In this document: one piece after another, positions 34,415 to 43,137 of the stretch | Layout of the letters: each line of letters starts with the position of its first letter | Numbering within the stretch: position 1 is the first letter of the stretch | Source of the DNA: CAYOSF01 sp964406605 | GTDB lineage: Bacteria > Chloroflexota > Dehalococcoidia > DSTF01 > RBG-16-68-14 | Assembly (NCBI GenBank): GCA_964406605.1 | Contig: CAYOSF010000004.1 | Location: 1-64,000 of the forward strand | Length of the DNA: 64,000 nt | Direction of reading: 5' to 3' | Made by a program: the position numbers and the translations under genes | Notes under the pieces: model-generated | The model's input: only the letters and a program-made list of their open reading frames with translations | Told to the model about the DNA's origin: nothing | Database searches by the model: none

Positions 34415-34918
34415 TCATCGTAGGCGGCCCATCGCAATGACCGCGCCCACGATTAGGACGATGTACCCGGACAAGTCGTTCGTGGCGACATCGATGATAG
34501 AGACGTGCCTGAGTGCGGAGGCGAGGATCGCGACTCGCACCAAGTAGGCGATCACGACCCCGCCCGCCGCCAGTGCTTGGAGCGGAGAGCCGGCCTTCCG
34601 ATTCGTCGCCACACTCACCGCCTCTCCTGTCGCGTAGCCCAGGCCCAGGCCGAGCAGAACACCGAAGAAGAAGAATGTGCCGAAGGGAACCAGAACCCCC
34701 CAAAGGCAGCCGAGTATCGTTCCTGCCAGCAAGGCGGCGCCAAGCCCGCGCAGCAGGTAGCCGATTGAAAGCTGATACGTGGGCAACCGGCGGATGTTCG
34801 CACACTCCCGACACCGAGCGCCCACCGGCGTGTAGTACAGGCAGCGGGGGCAGATAGGCTTCCCGCACTTGCCGCAGGCCAGCTCGGTTTCGACGGACGG
34901 GTGTGCCGCGCACCGCAT
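34415..34918 (-). CDS. B-box-type zinc-ribbon multi-helix membrane protein
   Basis: 167 aa. The N-terminus holds a zinc module (CAAHPSVETELACGKCGKPICPRCLYYTPVGARCREC), the bacterial B-box/rhomboid-associated type. About four hydrophobic segments follow (RGLGAALLAGTILGCLWGVL, FFFFGVLLGLGLGYATG, LAAGGVVIAYLVRVAIL, SGYIVLIVGAVIAMG). Function unknown; probably a membrane protein with a cytosolic zinc domain. Confidence 0.78.
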   Translation of the reverse strand: MRCAAHPSVETELACGKCGKPICPRCLYYTPVGARCRECANIRRLPTYQLSIGYLLRGLGAALLAGTILGCLWGVLVPFGTFFFFGVLLGLGLGYATGEAVSVATNRKAGSPLQALAAGGVVIAYLVRVAILASALRHVSIIDVATNDLSGYIVLIVGAVIAMGRLR

Positions 34919-35156
34919 AGCGATATTGTCTCAGCTTGCCTTGATTACAGCGTATCATGCGGTCGCGGTCAGCAAGAACGGCGACGTGCCTCGACCTCAC
35001 TCACCGCAGCGAGCAAAGCGATCCCGTTGCGTCTTCTTCCAAGGATCACGCCGCCTGGAGTCGGAATTCCATCGATCAACCCGGGCAACCATCACCAGCG
35101 TAGTGGCGTGAGGCCGGCACCTTCCCGCGAGTTGGCTCCCTGAGCGGCCCAGGGCC

Positions 35157-36005
35157 CTAGTCCTCGGCCCTCTCCCGGCCCATGCGCAGCAACGTTTCGA
35201 TTGACTCCTCCGGGACAGGCGTGCGCAGTTGGCCGGGCAGCGGCTCTTGCTCGCCGTATATGCCGTGGTAGTCGGTACCGCCAAGGGGCAGCAGCTCGAA
35301 CTGCTCGGCGGCCGAGAGCAGTCTCTCAAGAACGGGCTGTTCGTAGTCCTGGTAGAAGACCTCGAGGGCCCTCAAGCCGGCCGCCTTCAGTTCAGTCAGC
35401 ATAGCATCTAGGTCCTCAAGGTCGCGGGGGTGGGCGAGGCACGGCACGCCGCCCACCCGCCCGATGATGGCTACTGCCTCCGCGGGCGTGAGCTTCACCC
35501 GTTCCACGTACGCTGGTCCGTCGCGCCCGATATACTTCTCAAACGCCTCGGTGATGTTGGCGACGCAGCCGTTCTCCAGCAGCGCCTGGGCCACGTGAGG
35601 GCGACCGACTGCGCTGTCGCCTGCAATGCGCTGCACCTGCTCCCAGGTGACGCGCAGGCCGAGTCGGCGGAGCTTCTCTACCATGCCCTTGCCCCGGCCC
35701 AGTCGGCCGTCCCGCAGGCGTTGCAGGGTAGCCCGCAGCTCAGGATGGTCGGGATCCACGAAGTAGCCCAACACATGCACCTCCCCGCCCGGGATGTCCG
35801 TTCCCATTTCGACTCCGGCGATGAGGGTGAAGTCTTCATAGCGCTCAGCGGCACGTCGTGCCTCCGCCATCCCTTCCGTCGAGTCGTGGTCGGTGAGGGC
35901 CAGGACGCGCACGCCCTGCTCGTAAGCTAGTTTGACTACCTCCGAGGGAGACAGGGCACCGTCGGAGGCCGTACTGTGACAGTGGAGGTCCGCCCTACGC
36001 GCCAT
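35157..36005 (-). CDS. PHP-domain phosphoesterase
   Basis: 282 aa. RADLHCHSTASDG and LALTDHDST provide the PHP metal motifs, GVEMGTDIPGGEVHVLGYF and LAHPRDLE continue the family, and GGTDYHG is the late metal segment. It resembles the YciV/RNase AM-like 3'-phosphonucleotidase group (3',5'-bisphosphate or RNA 5'-end exonuclease). The ATG at 36005 starts four residues before the motif; it overlaps the end of ymdB by 11 bp, indicating coupling in an rny-ymdB-PHP transcript, suggestive of RNA or nucleotide turnover. Confidence 0.88.
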   Translation of the reverse strand: MARRADLHCHSTASDGALSPSEVVKLAYEQGVRVLALTDHDSTEGMAEARRAAERYEDFTLIAGVEMGTDIPGGEVHVLGYFVDPDHPELRATLQRLRDGRLGRGKGMVEKLRRLGLRVTWEQVQRIAGDSAVGRPHVAQALLENGCVANITEAFEKYIGRDGPAYVERVKLTPAEAVAIIGRVGGVPCLAHPRDLEDLDAMLTELKAAGLRALEVFYQDYEQPVLERLLSAAEQFELLPLGGTDYHGIYGEQEPLPGQLRTPVPEESIETLLRMGRERAED

Positions 36006-36777
36006 CGCGGAGGTACTCCCTGTCTGTTCGACTGACGCTCCGAGCCCGGTGCGTCTCTTCATCGATCTCCACCAACACGGCGTTGAACTGCACGGCTGGG
36101 CTCTTCTCCGCTACCGGCAGCCGGGTAGGCATCCCCGTCAGGAAACGCTGAAGCACGGCGCTGATCTCGTTGCCGATGATCGACTCCCGCGGTCCGACCA
36201 TTCCCACGTCGGTGACAAAGGCGGTGCCGCCCGGGAGGAGAACTGCATCGGCGGTCGGCACATGCGTGTGGGTGCCCAGAACGGCTGCTACGCGGCCGTC
36301 CAGATAGCGGCCCATCGCCTGCTTTTCGCTGCTTGCCTCACAGTGCATATCGACCATTACGATGGTTCCTTCCCCGATCTCGGTCAGCGCCGCATCAACG
36401 GCTCGGAATGGGCAATCGGTTTGGGGCATGAAGGTGCGGCCCTGGAGATTGATGATGGAGGCCCCCTTGTGTGAGAGCACGCCTCGGCCGGGCGTGCCCG
36501 GCGGGTAATTCAGCGGTCTCAGGATGGGGAGATCCTTCTCCAGGACCGCGATACCCTCTTTCTGGTCCCAGATGTGGTTGCCTGACGTGAGGGCGTCCAC
36601 GCCGGCATCAAATAGTTCGCGCGCGGTGCCTTCCGTGAGGCCGAAGCCGCCGGCGGCATTCTCGGCGTTGGCAACGGCCAGATCCACGCCGAGCTCGTCG
36701 CGCAACGAGGGCAGCAGCGCGGCCACCGCCCGGCGCCCAGGCTTCCCTACCACGTCGCCGATCATGAGGAGTTTCAC
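35995..36777 (-). CDS. ymdB: YmdB/TIGR00282-type metallophosphoesterase
   Basis: 260 aa. Metallophosphoesterase motifs in order: GDVVGKPGRRA, NAENAAGGFGLTE, TSGNHIWDQKE, VDMHCEASSEK and GTHTHVPTAD. The family includes Bacillus YmdB, a 2',3'-cyclic nucleotide phosphodiesterase. It is encoded downstream of rny, the arrangement also seen in Firmicutes. Translationally coupled to the PHP gene. Confidence 0.93.
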   Translation of the reverse strand: MKLLMIGDVVGKPGRRAVAALLPSLRDELGVDLAVANAENAAGGFGLTEGTARELFDAGVDALTSGNHIWDQKEGIAVLEKDLPILRPLNYPPGTPGRGVLSHKGASIINLQGRTFMPQTDCPFRAVDAALTEIGEGTIVMVDMHCEASSEKQAMGRYLDGRVAAVLGTHTHVPTADAVLLPGGTAFVTDVGMVGPRESIIGNEISAVLQRFLTGMPTRLPVAEKSPAVQFNAVLVEIDEETHRARSVSRTDREYLRDGA

Positions 36778-36920
36778 GGCGGCCTACGCGCCAGGTTTCC
36801 CCGGCCTACGGTTCCTGCGCTCCTTCCCTGGGCGTCTGGCTCATCTCTTCCAGTGTGCCCGGCGCTTCGTGTCACACGCGAGATGTCGCGGCAGCGCGTT
36901 CGGATCCACGAAAGGTCGCT

Positions 36921-38453
36921 CTACCGAGCGTATTCGACGGCTCGGGTTTCCCGCACCACCGTTACCTTGATCTGGCCCGGGTACTCCAGCGACTCCTCGA
37001 CCTTCTTGCTCACGTCTCGGGCAAGGCGCATCGCCTCAACGTCATCGATTTCATCCGGCTTGACGATGACCCGCACCTCGCGTCCGGCTTGGATGGCGAA
37101 GGCCTTCTCGACGCCATCGAATTCGTTGGCGACGCTTTCCAGCGCCTCCAACCGTTTGATGTAATTGTCCAGCGTCTCCTGGCGGGCCCCAGGGCGGCTG
37201 CCGCTGATGGCGTCTGCTATCTGGACGATGATTGCCTCTACGGTCCGCGGCTCCACTTCGTCGTGGTGCGCTTCGATGCAGTGCACCACCGCCGCGTTGA
37301 CCTTGTGTCGCCGGGCCAGCTCCGCGCCCAGCAGAGCGTGCGTGCCTTCTACCTCGTGGTCGATTGCCTTTCCCAGGTCGTGCAGCAGTGCGCCGCGACG
37401 GGAGACATTGACGTCCGCTCGCACCTCCGCAGCGATCATCCCCGCGATGTGCGCGCTCTCTACGGCGTGCTTTAGCTGATTCTGCCCATACGAGGTCCGA
37501 TACTTCAGCCTGCCCATGGCTTTCAGGATCTCGGGGTGCAGTCCCGGACACTTTGCCTCAACCGCCGCCTCCTCCGCAGCCTCCCGTATCGTCTCCTCCA
37601 CCTCCTGACGCGCCTTTTCCACCATTTCCTCCACGCGTGTCGGATGGATGCGCCCGTCCGTGACGAGGCGGCTGAGCGCCACGCGGGCCACTTCTCGCCG
37701 CACCGGGTCGAAGCTGGCAAGCGCGACGGCGTCCGGCGTGTCATCGATGATCAAGTCGACGCCTGTGGCCGCTTCCAGAGCGCGGATATTTCGGCCCTCG
37801 CGGCCGATGATCCGCCCCTTCATCTCGTCGCTGGGAATGGGGACGACCGAGACGGTAGTTTCACTCACCACATCTGTGGTGAGCCGCTGCATGGTGCCAG
37901 CCAGGATCTCACGAGAGCGTAGGTCAGCCTTCTCCTTGACCTCCGCCTCCACGAGACGGAGGCGCCGGGAAGCGTCCTCACGGACCTCCTTGTCTATCTC
38001 TTGGAGAAGGAGATCACGCGCCTCCTGGGCGCTGAGCGTGGCTACGCGCTCGATTTCCTTGAGCTGGCGTCCGCGGAGTTCTTCCAGCTCTGCCTGGAGC
38101 TCGTCTGCCTTCTGTCGTTTGTTCGCAAGGTCGCGTTCACGACGTTCTTGCGTTTCGATCTTGCGGTCTAGGTTCTCCTCTTTCGAGGCGACGCGCTGCT
38201 CGAGCCGGAGGATCTCATCCCGCCTCCCCTTTAGCTCGGCTTCTGCCTGACTTCGTAGCTGAATCGCCTCCTCTTTGGCCTCAAGGACCGTTTCCCTTCT
38301 CTTCGCCTCTGCCTCCGTCAGGATGCGGGCTGCGGCACCTCGGGCCGCCTCTATCTGCCCCGCTCCCATTCGAATCTTGAGGTAGTAACCTAGAAGACCG
38401 CCGATCACCAACGCGAGAACGCCCACCACGACGCTCACCACGATGGCGGTCAT
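36921..38453 (-). CDS. rny: Ribonuclease Y
   Basis: 510 aa. N-terminal membrane anchor (AIVVSVVVGVLALVIGGLLGYYL), a long charged coiled coil to about residue 180, a KH domain (MKGRIIGREGRNIRALEAATGVDLIIDDTP), and an HD domain (GALLHDLGKAIDHEVEGTH) with the family C-terminus (YPGQIKVTVVRETRAVEYA). It is the membrane endoribonuclease that initiates mRNA decay. The ATG at 38453 is preferred over an in-frame GTG at 38459 that overlaps the SD GAGG. A consensus promoter lies upstream. Confidence 0.97.
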   Translation of the reverse strand: MTAIVVSVVVGVLALVIGGLLGYYLKIRMGAGQIEAARGAAARILTEAEAKRRETVLEAKEEAIQLRSQAEAELKGRRDEILRLEQRVASKEENLDRKIETQERRERDLANKRQKADELQAELEELRGRQLKEIERVATLSAQEARDLLLQEIDKEVREDASRRLRLVEAEVKEKADLRSREILAGTMQRLTTDVVSETTVSVVPIPSDEMKGRIIGREGRNIRALEAATGVDLIIDDTPDAVALASFDPVRREVARVALSRLVTDGRIHPTRVEEMVEKARQEVEETIREAAEEAAVEAKCPGLHPEILKAMGRLKYRTSYGQNQLKHAVESAHIAGMIAAEVRADVNVSRRGALLHDLGKAIDHEVEGTHALLGAELARRHKVNAAVVHCIEAHHDEVEPRTVEAIIVQIADAISGSRPGARQETLDNYIKRLEALESVANEFDGVEKAFAIQAGREVRVIVKPDEIDDVEAMRLARDVSKKVEESLEYPGQIKVTVVRETRAVEYAR

Positions 38454-38830
38454 GGTCACCTCACTTTCTCTGCTTCGTCTCTATCCGATATGGAACATCC
38501 TTTCCAAAGTCTATGCTTTGATTCATGATAAACGCGGCCTATTGGAGGTGTCAAGGAAATCCACTTGTACGAAATGGGGCCGCTTGATGAAGCTGTTGCT
38601 CCGCACCGAAAGCGCAGGAGATGAGTCTGTGCAGTGTAGTGGCCAAGAGATGCCGGTGCCGAGCGAATGGCGTTGGCCCGTGGTCCGGTCGCTGCTAGAC
38701 TGTATGCGCGCTGGTGACGTGTGGCAGAGGCCCTCGAACATCTGCGTGACCGACGAGGTCGACGATGGCGGCTGTTTCGGGTGTGGCCGCCCGCGAGTGC
38801 TGCGCGAGCGGATAGGAAAGGGGCTAGGCG
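38454..38830. other. Intergenic region between rny and the UPF0173 gene
   Basis: 377 bp in a divergent region. It contains the rny promoter (38525-38554). No credible gene; the open frame across it lacks normal composition and an SD. Confidence 0.6.
38525..38554 (-). promoter_or_regulatory. Consensus sigma-70 promoter of rny
   Basis: On the minus strand, TTGACA (38554-38549) and TATCAT (38530-38525) with an 18-bp spacer, giving a 5' leader of about 65 nt before the rny ATG. Confidence 0.75.
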
Positions 38831-39484
38831 ATGAAGGTGACGTGGCTTGGACATGCTAGTTTCCTGTTGGTGTCAGACGCGGGGGTCAAGATCATCACCG
38901 ACCCATACACGCCGGGCATGTACGGTCTGGACTACAAGGATATCAACGAGAGCGCCGACATCGTCACCGTGAGCCATGAGCACGGTGACCACAACAACGT
39001 TGCGGCAGTGAAGGGAGACCCGCAGGTCATTCGTGGGGACGGAAGCCACGAGGCGAAGGGGCTGACGTTCCGGGGAGTGGCCTCCTACCACGACGCGAGC
39101 AAAGGCGGCGAGCGGGGCGAGAACACGATCTTCTGCTTCGCCGTCGACGGCGTGAACGTCTGCCATGTGGGCGATCTTGGCCACGAGTTGGAAGACAAGG
39201 CGCTCGCACAGATTGGCCAGGTGGACCTTCTGCTCCTACCCGTGGGCGGTAATTTCACCATCGATGCTACGGTGGCCGGCCAGGTGTGCGAGAAGCTGCG
39301 ACCCAAAGTGGTCATCCCCATGCACTTCAAGAACGAGCGCTGTCCCACGTTCCCGGTGGCGGAGGTGGACGAGTTCCTCGGCGCATGTAGCCAGGTGAAG
39401 AAGCTGGAGAGCAGCGAGCTGGAGATAGCCGCAGATGCTCTCCCGGCGTCCACGGAGACCGTGGTGCTGAAGCCGGCTCGCTAG
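38831..39484 (+). CDS. UPF0173 metal-dependent hydrolase
   Basis: 217-aa metallo-beta-lactamase-fold protein of the YtkL/UlaG-like group. LGHASFLLVSDAGVKIITDPY opens it, VSHEHGDHNN is the H-x-E-x-D-H-type metal loop, followed by VCHVGDLGH and IPMHFKNERCP. Substrate unknown; members are often annotated as N-acyl or lactone hydrolases. It stands alone. Confidence 0.88.
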   Translation: MKVTWLGHASFLLVSDAGVKIITDPYTPGMYGLDYKDINESADIVTVSHEHGDHNNVAAVKGDPQVIRGDGSHEAKGLTFRGVASYHDASKGGERGENTIFCFAVDGVNVCHVGDLGHELEDKALAQIGQVDLLLLPVGGNFTIDATVAGQVCEKLRPKVVIPMHFKNERCPTFPVAEVDEFLGACSQVKKLESSELEIAADALPASTETVVLKPAR

Positions 39485-39506
39485 GCACGGTGAGCGAGAG
39501 GCTGGC

Positions 39507-39791
39507 CTAGCTGGGCGCTGCTGCCGCCAAGAATTGCCGATAGAAGGTCGCGAATCCCTCCGCGATTCTCGCCCAGGAGTAGCGTGTCCTAGCGAGTTGG
39601 AGAGCGTTTCGACCTAGGCGTCGGCGTTCGGACTCGTCGCATACCGATTCGGCGATGACCCGCGCGAGGGAGGTAGCGTCGTCCACATACGAGTCGGTGA
39701 TCCCGCGCCGGATCGAGGGGCACGCGGAAGGGACGAAAGGCTCTTGCCCCACGGCGCGCGCTGACCCTAGCATGGGCAGGAGCATGTTCGT
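39507..39791 (-). pseudogene. C-terminal remnant of a family 4-type glycosyltransferase
   Basis: The minus-strand frame reads VDDATSLARVIAESVCDESERRRLGRNALQLARTR, then YSWARIAEGFATFYRQFL, the standard C-terminal helix region of GT-B glycosyltransferases. The preceding donor-binding half is absent: upstream residues are unrelated and the CoA-transferase gene begins at 39831 on the other strand. A truncated gene, probably cut by the insertion or rearrangement that brought in the CoA-transferase pair. Confidence 0.6.
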
Positions 39792-39830
39792 CCGTTGGAG
39801 AAAGGAGTCCTGTGTCGAGGACAGGTCCGT

Positions 39831-41030
39831 ATGACTGACGCCGCCCTGTCCGGCCTGACGGTGGTCGAGCTGTGCGGAACGATCGCCGGGCCCTACTGCA
39901 CCAAGGTCCTGGCGGATCTCGGGGCCCAGATAGTGAAGATCGAGGAACCTGCCGGAGGCGATCCGGCCCGGCGTGCGGGTCCTTTCCCGAAAGACAGCCC
40001 GCACCCTGAGCGCAGCGGTCTTTTCCTCTACCTCAATACGAACAAGCTGGGCGTCACACTCGACGTGACGAGCGCCACGGGCCGACATCTCCTGCTCGAG
40101 CTGCTGCGGGACGCCGACGTGTTCGTCCAGGATCTACCGCCGGGCGAGGCGGATGACCTGGGGATCGGCTACGAAGCGCTGGCGGATTCCCACCCGAAGC
40201 TGGTCGTCACTGCCATCTCTCCATACGGAGCATCGGGCCCCCACCGTGACTGGCGGGCCTATCACTTGAACCTGTACCACGGTAGCGGTCACTCTTCCTT
40301 CTTCTATCAGGACCCGCGGGAGGCGGCGAGAGGTCCGGTAGTCGGGGGCGGAAACGTCGGCGAGTACGATGCCGGCCTGGCGGCGGCCCTGGCAACCCTC
40401 GCGGCCGTTCTCGGGCGCGAGGCGACAGGTCGTGGACAGCAGGTGGAGGTGTCCAAGCAGGAGGCTCTCGTGGCCTTGGAGAGGGTTGAGATCGGCCGCC
40501 TCGCCAACGACCCCATCCCGATGAATCGCCCGGGAATGGTCGGTGGGCTGGTGCGCTCCCGCGACGGCTACGTTGTGATAACGGCTGCCCAGGACGGCCA
40601 GTGGAAGGGTCTGGTGAAAGCGATGGGCAGCCCCGCATGGGCCGAGGACGAGAGCTGCCGTGACGAGAAGAGCCGCTCGGACAATCGAGACGAGATCCAG
40701 CGTCGGATCGAGGAGTGGGCTGCCGGGCTCTCCAGCGATGAGATCTATCGCGTGTCGCAAGAAAGCAGCACGCCTGTCGGCCCGGTGCGCACCGTGGCCG
40801 AGGTGATGGCATGGCCGCAGGCGCGCCAGAGGGGTTTTTTCGCCGAAATTGAGCACCCGGAGGTCGGCCGCCTCGAATACCCCACAGCGGCCTACCGCTT
40901 TTCTGAGACCCCCTGGCGGGCGGAGCGACCGGCGCCGCTTCTTGGTGAACACAACGAATCGGTCTTCTGCGGGAAGCTCGGGCACGCGCGAGCCGACCTG
41001 GTGCGTTTGCGAGCGGCTGGAGTGATCTGA
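39831..41030 (+). CDS. CaiB/BaiF family III CoA-transferase (first)
   Basis: 399 aa. LSGLTVVELCGTIAGPYCTKVLADLGAQIVKIE is the family start, AISPYGASGPHRDW follows, and EYDAGLAAALATLAAVLGREATGRGQQVEVS carries the presumed catalytic Asp region. It moves CoA between carboxylates without free CoA. The ATG at 39831 is preceded by GAGG. The second paralogue starts 2 bp after its stop, suggesting a heteromeric enzyme or two steps on one substrate. Confidence 0.92.
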   Translation: MTDAALSGLTVVELCGTIAGPYCTKVLADLGAQIVKIEEPAGGDPARRAGPFPKDSPHPERSGLFLYLNTNKLGVTLDVTSATGRHLLLELLRDADVFVQDLPPGEADDLGIGYEALADSHPKLVVTAISPYGASGPHRDWRAYHLNLYHGSGHSSFFYQDPREAARGPVVGGGNVGEYDAGLAAALATLAAVLGREATGRGQQVEVSKQEALVALERVEIGRLANDPIPMNRPGMVGGLVRSRDGYVVITAAQDGQWKGLVKAMGSPAWAEDESCRDEKSRSDNRDEIQRRIEEWAAGLSSDEIYRVSQESSTPVGPVRTVAEVMAWPQARQRGFFAEIEHPEVGRLEYPTAAYRFSETPWRAERPAPLLGEHNESVFCGKLGHARADLVRLRAAGVI

Positions 41031-41032
41031 CG

Positions 41033-42292
41033 ATGGTTGAAGCAGAGGTCAAGGGAGGTCCCCTGGCAGGAGTCAGAGTGCTTGACTTCACGTGGGCCTG
41101 GGCCGGACCCCACGGGACGTTGCTGCTCGGTCTCCTGGGGGCGGAAGTGATCAAAGTCGAGAGCAGAAGCCGACTCGACCATACGCGGGTTCGGTCGCTG
41201 ATGACCGGCCCAACGATGACCAGTCCCGATCACTCGGCCATCTTCAACGATCTGAACGTCGGCAAACTGAGCCTGAGCCTGAACCTCAAGAAGCCGAGGG
41301 CGGTGGAGATCGCCCGGGAGGTGGCAAGGCACAGCGACGTGGTGACCGCGAACATGAGGCCGGGCGCCCTGGATCGACTGGGCCTGGGCTACGAGTCGCT
41401 GCGGGAGGTGAAGCCGGACATCATCGTGGTATACTCCTCGGCCGTCGGTAGCACCGGGCCCGAACACACCTACGTAGGATACGCGCCCACCTTCGCCGCG
41501 CTGGGCGGCCTCTCCTCGATCACCGGACACCGGGGCGGCATGCCCAACCCACACAGCGGCGCGGTCGACCTGCGGGTGGGTACCACGTGTGCATTCGCCG
41601 TTCTGGCCGCGCTCTACCATCGCCGGCGAACGGGCGAGGGACAGTTCATCGATATCTCCTCGGCGGAAGCGGTGAGCGCCCTTATCGGCGGCGTCTTCAT
41701 GGAGCCTGCCATGAACGGGCGAACGCCCACTCGGGACGGCAACCGCGATCCATCGATGGCGCCGCACAACTGCTATCCCTGCCGGCGCAGCAAGAGCGCG
41801 TCGGGTGCGAACGAGGCAAGGCAGGAATCGCTGAGCATCGCCGTGGGCTCCGACGGGGAATGGCGGTCGCTCTGCGGGGTGATGGGCCGGGACGATCTGG
41901 CGGATGACACAAGGTTCGCCGACGTGGTGAGCCGGTATCGGAACCAGGAAGAGCTGGACGCCATCATCTCGGCGTGGACGCGGCGGAGGACGGCCCAGAA
42001 GACGGCCGATAGACTGCAGAAGGCAGGCGTCGCGGCCGTACCGGTGCTCTCGGGCAACGGCCTGACGCAGGACCGCCACATTCGAGCCAGGCATGTTATC
42101 GACAAGGTTGAGCACCCGGTCCTCGGACCACAGTTCGTTCTGGGAGTCCCTTGGCGGCTTTCCGATACGCCGGCTGCCGTCCGCCGCCCCGCTCCCTGCC
42201 TGGGAGAGCACAACAGCTATGTGCTGGGAGAGATCCTGGGTATGGCGGAGGAGGAGATCGAAGCGCTGATCCGCGACGGCGTGGTGGCCTAG
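41033..42292 (+). CDS. CaiB/BaiF family III CoA-transferase (second)
   Basis: 419 aa. GVRVLDFTWAWAGPHGTLLLGLLGAEVIKVE opens the fold, NLNVGKLSLSLNLKKP and VYSSAVGSTGPEHTYVGYAP follow, and AVDLRVGTTCAFAVLAALYHRRRTGEGQFIDIS holds the Asp. The pair is only moderately similar, so not a recent duplication. The operon has no acyl-CoA dehydrogenase or hydratase nearby to identify the substrate. Confidence 0.92.
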   Translation: MVEAEVKGGPLAGVRVLDFTWAWAGPHGTLLLGLLGAEVIKVESRSRLDHTRVRSLMTGPTMTSPDHSAIFNDLNVGKLSLSLNLKKPRAVEIAREVARHSDVVTANMRPGALDRLGLGYESLREVKPDIIVVYSSAVGSTGPEHTYVGYAPTFAALGGLSSITGHRGGMPNPHSGAVDLRVGTTCAFAVLAALYHRRRTGEGQFIDISSAEAVSALIGGVFMEPAMNGRTPTRDGNRDPSMAPHNCYPCRRSKSASGANEARQESLSIAVGSDGEWRSLCGVMGRDDLADDTRFADVVSRYRNQEELDAIISAWTRRRTAQKTADRLQKAGVAAVPVLSGNGLTQDRHIRARHVIDKVEHPVLGPQFVLGVPWRLSDTPAAVRRPAPCLGEHNSYVLGEILGMAEEEIEALIRDGVVA

Positions 42293-42449
42293 TAGCAGCG
42301 GACAATCGCCAGACGCGGCGGCCCAAGCATTCGCTCCGTGACGCGCCGTCAGAGGCAATTCCCGGGAACGAAGAAAAAGATCCCTCAGACCGTGTAAGAA
42401 TTCCGCGCCGCACCTGTCATACCGGTGACACCAAGAAAGGAGGCGTAGG

Positions 42450-43052
42450 ATGAACGCCATCATAAAGGTCACCGGTCTCATGGTCATGGTAGCGGCGGGG
42501 TACATCGGAATAGCTGGAGGCGTCGTCCAGGCGGCACCGGGGCCCGAAGAGGCGCAGATGGAGCGGATCACCGACCCGTGCATGGTGCTCGCGGACTGCA
42601 TCCAGATCGATCCCTGTCTCGTCGTGGATTGTGACGATGAGCCGGCCGTTGAGCCTGCTGACGACCCGGCCGTTGAGCCTGCTGACGACCCGGTCGTTGA
42701 GCCTGGTGACGACCCGGCCGTTGAGCCCGGCGACGACCCGGCCGTTGAGCCTGGTGACGACCCGGCCGACGATCCTGGGGACGACCCGGCCGACGACCCT
42801 GGGGACGATCCCGGAGACGACCCGGGCGACAATCCGGGCGACGATCCTGGAGACCACCCTGGTGACCAGCCGGGCGGTGACCCTGGGAACCAGCCCGGGA
42901 CCAGCTCTCTGCCCGACGCCGGCACCGGCGACGGCGCCCCGGCCCAGAACAGCCAGGGAGTCATCGTTCTCGCCGCACTGGGCATCGCGGGCATCGCGAT
43001 CCTGTTCGCCATGTTCGTGGCGTTCCGGAGCAAGGAATCGTCCGCACGCTGA
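42450..43052 (+). CDS. D/P/E-rich surface protein with LPxxG-like anchor
   Basis: 200 aa. A signal peptide (GLMVMVAAGYIGIAGGVVQAA) precedes a short Cys-containing segment (DPCMVLADCIQIDPCLVVDC). Next come about 80 residues of acidic repeats alternating DDPAVEPG and DDPGDDPG, then SLPDAGTGDG, a hydrophobic helix (GVIVLAALGIAGIAILFAMFVAF) and a basic tail RSKESSAR. This order matches sortase-anchored proteins, with LPDAG as the candidate motif. The acidic tract could bind cations or act as a spacer. AAAGGAGG precedes the ATG, so it is well translated. Function unknown. Confidence 0.8.
   Translation: MNAIIKVTGLMVMVAAGYIGIAGGVVQAAPGPEEAQMERITDPCMVLADCIQIDPCLVVDCDDEPAVEPADDPAVEPADDPVVEPGDDPAVEPGDDPAVEPGDDPADDPGDDPADDPGDDPGDDPGDNPGDDPGDHPGDQPGGDPGNQPGTSSLPDAGTGDGAPAQNSQGVIVLAALGIAGIAILFAMFVAFRSKESSAR
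42640..42860 (+). repeat. 24-nt coding tandem repeats
   Basis: Within the surface protein gene: repeated GTTGAGCCTG(C/G)TGACGACCC-type units encoding VEPADDPA/VEPGDDPA five times, then degenerate DDPG units. Prone to length variation by slippage. Confidence 0.8.
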
Positions 43053-43137
43053 CATCGAGGGAAGAGGTAGGACGGCAGCGGGCCGCCCGTACGGGCGGCC
43101 TGTTGCGTCGTGGGGCGGATCAGGATGGCGCGCCCGG

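Noticed and set aside
38443..38859. 139-codon plus-strand frame between rny and the UPF0173 gene
   Set aside because: Contains the rny promoter, overlaps both flanking starts, and lacks an SD and conserved-looking sequence.
42640..42860. Regular 24-nt repeats resembling a CRISPR array
   Set aside because: Repeats are directly adjacent without unique spacers, and they code for in-frame DDPAVEP units of a secreted protein. No cas genes are nearby.
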